Source: Mesostigma viride (taxonomy: Eukaryota > Streptophyta > Mesostigmatophyceae > Mesostigmatales > Mesostigmataceae). Taken from it: a DNA stretch of 64,000 bases. A model generated the notes under the pieces. That model worked only from the letters and a program-made list of their open reading frames with translations. It was not told where the DNA came from and made no database searches. Each line of letters begins with the position of its first letter. The first letter of the stretch is position 1. Positions 31,501 through 64,000 of the stretch are shown here, one piece after another. The translations under genes and the position numbers were made by a program. The stretch lies in contig RPFO01000595.1 in the NCBI GenBank assembly GCA_009746045.1, positions 1-64,000 of the forward strand. Reading direction: 5' to 3'.

Positions 31501-33671
31501 CATCCTGCATCCCTGCCTTATGTGCCTTCCTTCCTTCAGCATCCATCATTCCTTTAACCACCATATGTTCCTTTAACCACCATATGTTCCTTCAATCACC
31601 ATATGTCATTCATTCGTTCACACACCGTGCACGCGCCTTTTCGTGTTGTCAGAAGAGTCAGGGGGCAAAAGCCATGAAGAACGTCCGTCATCACCCCCCA
31701 ACAGCTACAACCACTGTCAGACCCCCCTCCATTCCCCTTTGCCATCAGACCCCCTTTCAGCCAACGATTCTCCACCTCCGCTTCATACAAGTTCCTCCCA
31801 CCTCCGTTTCACTTCACCATCATCTCCGCCTTCACCCACCTCACAGTACCAAGCCCCCCTCCCTCCCCGTCCAGCTTCATTGGTAATTTTTATGTATAAA
31901 TAGAGATCACACCCCGCTTTGCCCACCCACATGATCCGCCCTTGCTCCACCATCCCGTCCCCTGCGGCCGCTACCAAAAAGACGGCCTCGATTCCCTTCA
32001 CCGTCTCTCCCCTCTCCAAACTACCTCCACGATCCCCTGCCCGCCACTGCCTCCTCCGCTGTCCCCTTCCTCCCCTACCCCCACCCTCCCCACACCCACC
32101 CACCCACCTACCTCCACATGCGGGACCACGTAAAACGCCTGCCCCCCCCTCTCCAGCTCCGCCGCCAGCGCTGACTGGACCACCTCCCGGCTATACTCTG
32201 CGATGTGCGTGTTGATGACCAGCCGCTCGGTGGGCGGCGTCGCGATCACGGACGCGTCCCGGAACCCGCACAGCGCCATCTGCAACGTCCGCGGGATCGG
32301 CGTCGCCGACAACGTGAGCACGTCCACCGAGGGCGTCGCCGCTTTCAGCTTCTCCTTCTGCTTGACGCCGAACCGCTGCTCCTCGTCGATCACCATGAGC
32401 GCCAGGTGGCGGAAGGAGAGCACGTCCGAGAGCACCGCGTGCGTGCCCACTAACACCCGCAACGAGCCGTCGGCTGCGCCCTGCAGTATCCCCGCTCGTT
32501 CTGCTGGCTTCTGCAACCGGCTCAGCAGTGCCACGGTGATCTCTGGGAACCCCTTGAGCCGCTCCAGTAGCACTTGATGGTGTTGCGTCGCCAGCACCGT
32601 GGTGGGCGCGAGGAGGACCACCTGGCGGCCGGTTACAGCGGCCAGGAATATCGCACGAAGCGCCACCTCAGTCTTCCCGAACCCGACGTCCCCGCACACG
32701 AGCCGCTCCATAGGCGCCTGCCGCTCCGTCATGTCCTTGATGATGTCAGCGATCGCGCTGGCTTGGTCAGGGGTTAACGTGTACGCAAACCCTTGCGCAA
32801 AACGCTCGTATTCGGGCCCCGGGGGAGGGTACGGCGGCCGCCGCTGCTGCAGCCGCTCCACGTACAGCTCCATGATCGTGCACACCATCTTGTTGATCGA
32901 CGCACGGCCTTTCTCCTTGCGAGCCTCCCACAGGCGCGGATCCTTGAGACGACTCAGCGTCGGGTTCTGCCCTTTCTCCCCCGGGAGGCGGTAGCGATAG
33001 AGCAGCCGCTTGGCTTGGGCGGCGGGCAGCTTGGCCACGCCGTCGGCGTACTTGAGAAGTAGGTATTTGCGCGGCTTGTCCTTGCCCTCGGGGGTGATCA
33101 TCTGCGCGCCCATGAAGGATCCGATGCCCACGCGCTTGTGGACGACGAACTCGCCAGGGACGAGCAGGTCCGGGTCCACCGCGTTGCTGATGCCCGGCCA
33201 TTCGGCGAAGTCGGCCCCGGAGTCGCCATCGGCGCCCGAGGAGGGTTCCGCATCGGCCGGGCGGTCGTTCAGTTTCTCCCGGATGCGTAGCCGTTGGCGG
33301 TCCCGCCGATCGCGAAAAGCTTCCCGGATGTCCAACTTGCCTTCGGCCTCCACCGGAACGGGCAATCTGGGTGGATTGTTGTCGCGATTGCTGGCATCCT
33401 GCTGGGATACGCTGCTATTACCGGATTGCACGGCGGCGTCCCGCCAAGCGCAGGCAATTCTTTCAACATGGGTTGATGGCCACCGCCGTCTGCACGGGTT
33501 TGGCTCCCCACACTTCTTATCGGGCCTTGCTAACCACGGAGACTTTATTGGGGATCCCCGTCGAGAGCATTTTGCTCCCAATCCAAAGCTCAAAGAAGCC
33601 TCCATGACCACTGACGTCAACATATTGCAATCGACACCACCATCAATCGCGCTCAAGCTCCTACACCACAT
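28562..33671 (-). CDS. Transcription-repair coupling factor (Mfd/TRCF), plastid-type
   Basis: Exons on the minus strand: 33671-32112, 30403-30014, 29197-28562; all junctions are GT-AG and phase 0, giving 861 residues. A CarD-like RNA-polymerase-interaction domain is at about 165-235 (LVPGEFVVHKRVGIGSFMG). The SF2 helicase has Walker A GDVGFGKTEVALRA, DEEQ (DEEQRFGV) and LSATPIPRTLQM, then in exon 2 TSIVENGVDIP and QLYQLRGRVGR. Exon 3 is the TRCF C-terminal domain, starting DMGLRGAGNLFGEKQSG. TRCF proteins displace stalled RNA polymerase. The UvrB-like N-terminal modules of bacterial Mfd are absent, as known for plant homologues of about 820 aa. The first 100 residues are low-conservation and may include a transit peptide. 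Confidence 0.93.
29690..29966. repeat. CCCCA pentamer array in TRCF intron 2
   Basis: About 50 CCCCA units with occasional CCCA or extra-C variants, inside the 29,198-30,013 intron. The minus strand is G-rich (TGGGG), so the intron RNA would be G-rich with quadruplex potential. Confidence 0.95.
31208..31229 (+). repeat. Isolated 22-mer shared with four other sites
   Basis: Starts TGCGCTGG and ends CCTTGATA. Found also at 13,698, 27,243 (last bases changed), 34,605 and 42,199. Here it lies in TRCF intron 1 with unrelated sequence on both sides. Confidence 0.8.
31425..31510. repeat. Short tandem repeat in TRCF intron 1
   Basis: About three units of 27 bp built on AAGTTTCCGCCCAAGTTCAT. No coding role is seen. 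Confidence 0.75.
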
Positions 33672-35477
33672 GTCGTCCTAACTGGGGAAGTCATCGCGCG
33701 CAGATAGTGTTCAACCTACGCAAAAGCTCATCGAACTAAACGTCTACAGCGGCAACATCATAAGCAGGCTCAAGTAAATTGTGGAAAGCCGCCATAGCCT
33801 ACGTCGACGGTAGCAGTACTACAGCAAGGGCCGCCAGGAAACGAGACAAGCCCCGCCTGGTCGGCAACTCGGCATAAGATGGTCTGGCTTTATTACGTAC
33901 AGTACGCTGTCGTCCGTCAGCGTCCGCGGCGAATATCTGACCGGCTGAACTACCTGGCGCGTTCCCGGCTTCCCGCCAGAAAAAGCTTGGGCGGGCGCTG
34001 GGCGCGGCGCGGCGCGCCGTGCGGGGCTCTCGTAGTCCGGCGCGGTCCGGCGACGCAGCCGGCCATGGCTGGGCGGGGCACCCAAGTGACCCAACGAACG
34101 TCGGGGGATCACGAATTTGATTTGAGACAACTAATGATACACGCGGTCTCGATGAAAAGCCACAGTGTTCAACGGCGGGCGGCTCTCCGGCGTGATGCGG
34201 GAAATGCCGGCCTCTGGACACTGTCATGAGTGAAGGGTGCTCATCATTTAATTGGCGGCTGCCGACTAGTCGGTTCCGTTGACATTCATCATTGATCATC
34301 ACGGGCACTCAGTCAGTCCGCCGCCGCCGCGGCACGTGCCGGCACTGAGCGGCCGTGCTCAACTGAGCATCATCACGACTCTATTGATCATGTAGTAATG
34401 TTGCAGCACACTACATGATCACTGCAGTCGGTCGGTGCGGGTGCCGGGCGCAAGTCGTCCGCCGGTGTACTCATCATAGTGAGTCGGCAACTGGCGGATG
34501 ACAGATGACTGGTCAACCGAACCCGGCCTCGTGGCACAGTCGGCATCCGATCGGTGATGACTGACCCACGACCCCTGGTCTACTAATGGATCAGTCATAA
34601 TCCCTGCGCTGGTTGTCTCCTTGATAAGAACAAGCTTAAGGGGGGGGGGGGATGCTGCGCTTCGGCGGGCGGGCGCAAAGCCGCCCGTAACTCTAGTAGT
34701 CGAGTTTCGATCCGTTTAACGACAGATGGCAACTCTATCATGCCAATCAACTGAAGGAACTCGTGCTCCCGTTGGGGAGTCAAGGACCATTAAAACCCCG
34801 ATGGTTTACCCGCGGCAAATGAATTGGTGAAGCAATTGGTTAACAGGGTCACTATCCCGTAGTTGTCTCACTTAATACCGTGGACAATCCGTCAACGAGA
34901 TGACCGTCGAGACAAACCATGGACGATGTCGACGTAATACCAGTGTTCTCGGCAAGCATGTCTAATACTATTAAGTGAGACAACTAGTACATTCCAAGAA
35001 ATGTTTCTCTCGACAGACATTAAGTGAGACAACTATTCCTTGACGTGCGCATGACATGTTCTTGTAAACAAATGCATGGCTTTGCCGAGGTACATGTGTA
35101 GTGCTCTAGTGCGAAATCAGTTTGTTATGAGTAATTAAGCAGCCCTCGACAAGCTCCCATTTTCAGTGAACGGTACCACGGAGAAGCCTACCAATACTCG
35201 GACATTGCTGCACAGCTGCGCTTGGCAGTGGAGGAGGTCCTACAAGTTCCCGTCCTGAATGCGAGGTTATGCATAAATGTGTTTATTCTGTCCACTTTAC
35301 CATGTAGCGCCCTGAGAGCGCTCAGCCCTTGTCAAGGGTAAACTCAAACACTGAACATAGTACTCTGTGGCATGCCTATGTGTATGACACGCAAGCACTT
35401 ACTTATATACTGAACACGACTCATAGTTGTCATGAGGCATAGTTGTTTCACTTCATATGCCATGGGGATTGCCCCGA
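33672..35477. other. Intergenic region with transposon relics
   Basis: No gene recognised between the TRCF start and the polyketide-cyclase stop. It contains an isolated 22-mer at 34,605-34,626, a reverse copy of the LINE-2 3' end near 34,765-34,803 (TCGTGCTCCCGTTGGGGAGT, CCCCGATGG), and a short TIR element at 34,860. Confidence 0.6.
34860..34986. mobile_element. 127-bp element with 18-bp inverted ends
   Basis: TAGTTGTCTCACTTAATA at the left is exactly mirrored at 34,969-34,986. A third half-copy (ATTAAGTGAGACAACTA) lies at 35,019-35,035. TA at both ends fits a Tc1/mariner-type MITE, but no coding part is present. Confidence 0.6.
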
Positions 35478-37831
35478 TCAAGCCACCACAACCTTTCCGC
35501 TCATGAAGCGTTTACAAGCTTCTCCAGCCACAGCGACCAAGTTGGTCTTCACGTCATTGACGATGCGATTCTCAATGAACTTGACTGGCAACCACCGCAT
35601 GGGGCTGACCGTGACCGAGTAAATGATGACGCAGCCATTGGCTGGGGTCTGGGTATACAAGCATTGTGATGCAGGCAAGTCAAACCACAGCAAGCACAAA
35701 GGCATTTTTCAAGAGCTTGGACGAATGGTTTGAACAAACAGTGGGAAGCATGGGCCATCACTCCTAACGTACGTGGTATTGATGTAGCTGGTGCAAGGTG
35801 GGACAACCCTCCTTCGTCCGACCACAAAGCAGCATACTCTAGTCTGACGAAATCAGGCACTAAAATGAGATTACTGAAATGAGCTTACGATGGTCCAGTG
35901 AAAAACCTGGAAGGTTCTTCTGTAGCCGTGCAAAAGCACACTGCCCAATCGCAACCTAAACAAAATGTAATGGAGTGGGATGGAAAAATGGTGACCTAAG
36001 AATCAATGAGACAGCAGCACCCAGCATTCACAGGCCCTAGCACGAACTCCTATATAACGCACTGCAACGAGGCAGACTAGAGAAAAGTTTGATCAATTGC
36101 AAACTGTCTTGTAGAGAGAGAACTAAACGTAACAACCATTGTAGCCAATCATTTCCTCTGCAGTTTAGAAATCCGCGCAGATATTATAGACATGCTATTT
36201 AGAAATCCGCCCAAATACAATAGTGTGCTATTTGCGAAGTTGTATTTGATCATGCTGCTCGCCCGCCTCACCCTCTCCATGCGCCAGCTGCCCCGGAACT
36301 CCTCAAAGTCGCCCTTCACCATCGTGAAGCCAATCTCTCTCGCCTCCATGCCGTTGGTGCGCGGCGCGTCCCAGACCTCCACACAGTCCACAATGACGTT
36401 GGCGCGGAACTTGAAGCCCATAGCCACTGATTGCTCACCCACCTGAAGGGAGGGACGCGGGTAGTATAAAGAGGTGTGAGGCAAAAGACATGGGGTCAGG
36501 TCCCATCAGCGGGAAGGGAAGAATTCATGAAACACGTATTACAGAGTGTTGAGAATGGTGGCGGATATGGTCACAAAAGAAGCAGCGGCTGCTGCCTGGC
36601 GAATGACAATTAACTTCAAATAAAATAAAACAAGAGAAATGGTTATGCTAACAAGAGAAACGTGAAATTCTAGGGGTGTATGGCCATCATACAGCAAAGT
36701 TCTGCAAGGTTCGATAGGATAAAACAACATAGCTGTGGTTGATGTGTAAGGAAATTCCAACCAATGACATTGGTACAAGGAATGAAGAGTTTGCCGACTA
36801 TCCTACAAACCAGATGCATGAAACTGTCATTATTGACCTTGAAATCATCACTTCTGTGTTTTGACGGCATGCACAAGTTTCCCAGAAATTAAGTTCAAAG
36901 ACATTTACCATGTAGTGTGTTGCATCTGTGTGTCTCACCTGCATGAGTGAACTAGAATTTATTTAAGAGCCAAACCAGCCTGAAAGGTATGAAGGACAAC
37001 TAGTGGGCCCTGCTATTAAGACTTTCTCAAAATTATAATGACGGAAATATTACTATGAGCTTTTCTTTTTCCTACAGTGTGCCTTTCAACCAAAACTAGG
37101 CAAATCTACCCCTTATCGCAGAGGCCGCCCTTGCGAAGCCTAGAAGACAATATCCTGGAAATGCAACAACTCAAGGTTTGACATTGAAGCAAGTAAATGG
37201 TTTTGTGCCATCTTGGGGGAAAAGATATCACAAAATGCATTGCCAGTATTTATTACTACAATAATAAGTAAGACAAAAAATTTAAAGACCATACATGTTG
37301 AGCCAATACACTTGAGAAACATCGGACTGCACTGACCTGTTCAAGACGAACACGTCCATTCTCGGGCCCCCGCAGGATGATATTGGTGGCAAGGCTGGGT
37401 ATAAAGTCCGACAAGTTCGCATAGTCGGAAAGGCACGACCAAACAGCTTCCAGTGGCGCGCTCACTCTTAACCGGGCGGTGATCAGTCGGTTATTCTGTC
37501 CAAGATCGCTAATGCCGACATTTAAATCCTCGTCCCCTGCCGTTATGATCGAACATGTTTGGGGTCCTTGTGACAACAGTGAGGTCACTGTTAACTCACG
37601 CGTGGTGGAAGAAGAACGGCCGGCAACATGGCGAATTGAAGGCACGCCAATCTTCCCACCGTATTCACCATGACGCTCACGCGGCCTGTGCAACCTGATG
37701 CTCTCCGCTGGCCTAAGGCATGCTGCTGTGACTCCTTTCGAATTGCGACTTTTCCAGGACTGACCCACACTACAAGCGGCTCCCAAATTGGGGACACATT
37801 GCACAAAGAGGGCGCCCTCGCAGACTGCCAT
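35478..37831 (-). CDS. START-like polyketide cyclase / COQ10-family protein
   Basis: Minus-strand exons 37831-37337, 36442-36272, 35648-35478. All junctions are GT-AG and phase 0, giving 278 residues. The fold starts near residue 115: ITARLRVSAPLEAVWSCLSD, then FIPSLATNIILRG. Exon 2 gives VGEQSVAMGFKFRANVIVDC and MVKGDFEEFRGSWRMER. Exon 3 gives VIIYSVTVSPMRWLPVKFIE then NRIVNDVKTNLVAV. This matches the polyketide cyclase/dehydrase lipid-transport family common in plants and cyanobacteria, helix-grip proteins that bind hydrophobic ligands. The ligand is unknown. The N-terminal 100 residues are unconserved and could be an organelle-targeting sequence. The gene lies head-to-head with the SNF2 gene across 2.5 kb. 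Confidence 0.85.
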
Positions 37832-40395
37832 CAGGCCGGCTATCGCTTGTCAAATGGGGAAGGGTAAAAACGATATCAAACGATGTGTACAGGAATTTCC
37901 ATGAAGATATGCCTTCGCCTGCCGGAGGGAAAGTCGGGGTACGCAAAGAGCCAGCGGGGCTGGATACCTGTACAATCTATGCGCTGTCAGAGACGCGAAA
38001 TAAATACACGTTCCCTAACAGGAGCCGAGATAATCAAATGGCTTTGCCCGTATGGCCCCGCAGTTGGCCTCGCAACGTTACCACTGGCTCAAGTTCCTGC
38101 CCAAAAACCACTCAATCACGGAAAAGTCGTGTTGGTCTAACAGGAGGCCCACCTGTACAGCGTACCGAGATGAGTAACGCACCAACTGGTGACGATGGCC
38201 AGGTGATCGAACACGATAGATCGTGTCATGATCCCCTCGCACACGAAAAGATACCCGAATGGCCAGGCTACGCGTATGCACGCGCACGATTCCCGCCTCC
38301 CGGGCCGGTGAAATGCTCGAGAAGATAAACCCGTGCACCCTGGGAGTCACCTGGACACCAGACACTTGTCCACACTATGCGCCCTCCCGCCACGTGTAGA
38401 CGTTCCCGGATGCCATGCTGTGCAGTGCGAGCGCGCAAGAACAGTTTCCAATCACCAGCACGGCGTAGGAAGGCGGACGCATCCCGCGTTGGCAGAAGTA
38501 ATCGTTGCTGCAACGATTTTGTGCGTTGTCACAGCCAGGTCAATTTGTGAGTTGCAATTGTAATTCCGGTCATCTTCGGAACTTCGTGATGCACCCTAGA
38601 TCCAATCTGGCGACCCCTAATCTGTCTTCTTGTTAGTAAACAGACGTGCTTTTCTTAGGGCCCGGCTGAAGGGGCCGGCTGATAAAATGAAGGACAAGCG
38701 TCCAGGCAAGACCACTCTACGCAGATATGCGCGACTTTCACCTCCTCCCACAATACAATTTTCAACCGCAGAACCAATGCCCGACCCAGGCGTTCTTTGG
38801 AAGACGCAAGAGGCTGCCGAACTTGCTGCCCTGCGCCACCCAAGCATGGATTGTGCCAGGCTGTGCGGGTAAGATTCGATACTTCCTCCCCTGCTTGAAC
38901 GCATTTAATCCACCACGCACCCCTCCTTTAGTTGGCATCCGAGATAGCGCAGCTCACAAATATGCCGAAGGTGCCCTAATTTCCGCCCGACCTGTTCACG
39001 TGCCCAATTGCCTTGCGCTTGTCTACCGCCCTATCTTCTGAACTGCCAGCTGGGCACGTCTATGCTTCAAACGCGGCACAAAGAACGGTAACACCGAGGC
39101 CCAGTTACTCAAACGTCTTGGAGCCCCGGTGCGCATCTCGCGCCGAGGCGTGCCTGGGTCTAGAAACAGCACATCAGCCGATTGCGTTGAATTCTGGGAC
39201 AAGAACGGAGAGCCAGGGAGCGAGAATTTGGTAAGTACCTCAGTCTTAGGCAGGCTTCCGGAAGGGCAGTCACTAGCACGATGCATCGTTGACAAAGGCT
39301 CCCAGAAGGGCAGTCGCTAGAACAGTACATCGTTGTCTGGGCACGCTCCTGGCCACCCCAGGGACCCGCTGATAGCTACTGGATCCTATCGCCCTGTAGT
39401 TGGGCTGATTGTAGATCAAGCAGTGACCTAATGCTGTGTCAAGTATGCGGGCACAGCAAAGCGCCTTCCCCTTACGCTTGGACTACCAGGGTGCCTTGTT
39501 CTGCTGGGCGTATCTATCGGCACGTGGCGTCACTCGGGTGCCTTGCCCTGCGGAGGGTGCCCACGCGCGCGCGGCCTTGCCCTGCGGTGGGTGCCCACGC
39601 CTTGCCCTGGGGGGAGTGTCTATCGGCACGCAGTGTCACTCAGGCGGCCAGCCCCCCACAGCATCCGCCAGTGCCACCCTCCCATCACGCTTACCGTTTG
39701 GTTGTGGGGGTTTTGTAGTTGCTCCTCTCTGGCGGATGTGGTGTCGCAGGCAACGTGTTGTGGATGTGCCGCCGCAGGCAGCACGTTCTGGATGTGCTGT
39801 CGCTTTTCTCTGGGTGAAGCCATGCAACTACGCGTGCTGCTGTTGGTGCACCCCGCATATGTGGTTGATTGGTTCGTTTGTTGGTTAGTTGCTTGGTTGG
39901 TGTGTGCGCACAAGATGCAGTTGGTGTGCGGGCGTGCGTTGCCCTACGGCCTCACGTGCCGCGCATCCTTCCCCTGCCTGTGTTTTCCCCAACGTGTTGT
40001 GAAAATCGATGACGTTGGTGTACTATTCTACCATGAATATCATTTAATGATGCTGTCGTTGTTATATTATTCATGATTATTATGACTACCATGTTCCTCA
40101 TATCATTATCATTACTATTATTGTTATTACAAACGGTCCATCCTTCCCACGTCATGAATAGTACTAGTACTGTTGTCTCCAGTATCATGCATTCCTCTAA
40201 TGCCTTCATTGATTCTAGTATTGTTGTTCTATGTGCTGGTCGCTAAACACACATGTTTGTCTCGCTGCTTATTGATACATCCCGTGTGCTGGTCGCTAAA
40301 CGCACGCGTTTGTCTCACTGCTACATCCCGTGTGCTGGTTCCTTGATTCATCTACCCCCTCACCTGCTGTATACCCACCTGTTGTGCTGCGCCAG
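37832..40395. other. Intergenic region between divergent genes
   Basis: It should hold the promoter of the cyclase gene and perhaps the promoter and first exon(s) of the SNF2 gene. No exon was recognised. Near 39,510-39,640 are short GC-rich repeats (TATCGGCACG, GCCTTGCCCTG, GGTGCCCACGC). Confidence 0.5.
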
Positions 40396-63686
<23,291 letters not shown>

Positions 63687-64000
63687 GTGAGGTGGGCAGC
63701 ACGAGCGGCAGGGGAGGTCTGGGGAAGTGCCTATATTCTTTACTTGTATAGTAGTAGTAGCATACATTCGTTGAAAATGATCATTTCCAGGAGCTAGATC
63801 GGCAACACAATAAAGGTTTGAGATCGGAGCAACCTGTGCATATTATCTATCTCTTAAAATACTTTTTAACATGTGGTTGGAGTAACGGCAGGTGTTTCAG
63901 CGGCGGCCGTCTCGCTTGGAAGAAGCGGAAGAGTAATATGCGGATAGGGGAGGAAGAGGAATACACTAATAATGTTATAATGATACACTTATAATGTTAT

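Overview
The window is nuclear DNA of a eukaryote, most likely a plastid-bearing green-lineage organism (green alga or streptophyte alga). Seen directly: genes split by GT-AG introns, introns and intergenic DNA crowded with micro- and minisatellites, and relics of several transposon classes. A transcription-repair coupling factor of the short plant/plastid type and a plant-type START-like polyketide cyclase support the lineage (inference; no species is claimed).

Left block, 1-11,900. After a 640-bp TCCCTC/CT microsatellite comes a compact cluster of plus-strand genes: a small basic protein, a MYND zinc-finger protein, a 66-aa protein, two paralogous zinc-knuckle-like proteins, and a multi-exon gene of unknown function (4,852 to about 11,863). 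The block is marked by a 21-bp palindromic element, seen at least 21 times in 3' flanks and introns here and not noticed elsewhere in the window. Its arms are fixed, its four-base centre varies, and some stem positions change in compensatory fashion. This is the best candidate for an undescribed system; a viral or mobile origin of the cluster is possible but unproven.

Middle block, 12,000-28,500. A transposon graveyard: a LINE with a restriction-like endonuclease (one long minus-strand copy and two 3' fragments), a second LINE family (three broken copies), a 610-bp solo LTR with a 5-bp target duplication, a probable hAT element with CAGTG ends and a BED-finger relic, a 495-bp TIR element nested in satellite repeats, and a 396-bp insertion whose end sequence recurs as isolated 22-mers.

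Right block, 28,500-64,000. Three ordinary host genes. A TRCF (Mfd-like) gene lies on the minus strand (28,562-33,671, three exons, 861 aa). A START-like polyketide cyclase/COQ10-family gene lies on the minus strand (35,478-37,831, three exons, 278 aa). A RAD5/SHPRH-class SNF2 ATPase with an internal RING lies on the plus strand, from about 40,396 to beyond the right edge; 14 exons are seen, all with consistent splice phases. Most of its larger introns carry a tandem array or inserted element, including about 130 copies of a 25-bp unit inside the intron that splits the Walker A motif, and a 419-bp direct duplication with strong hairpins.
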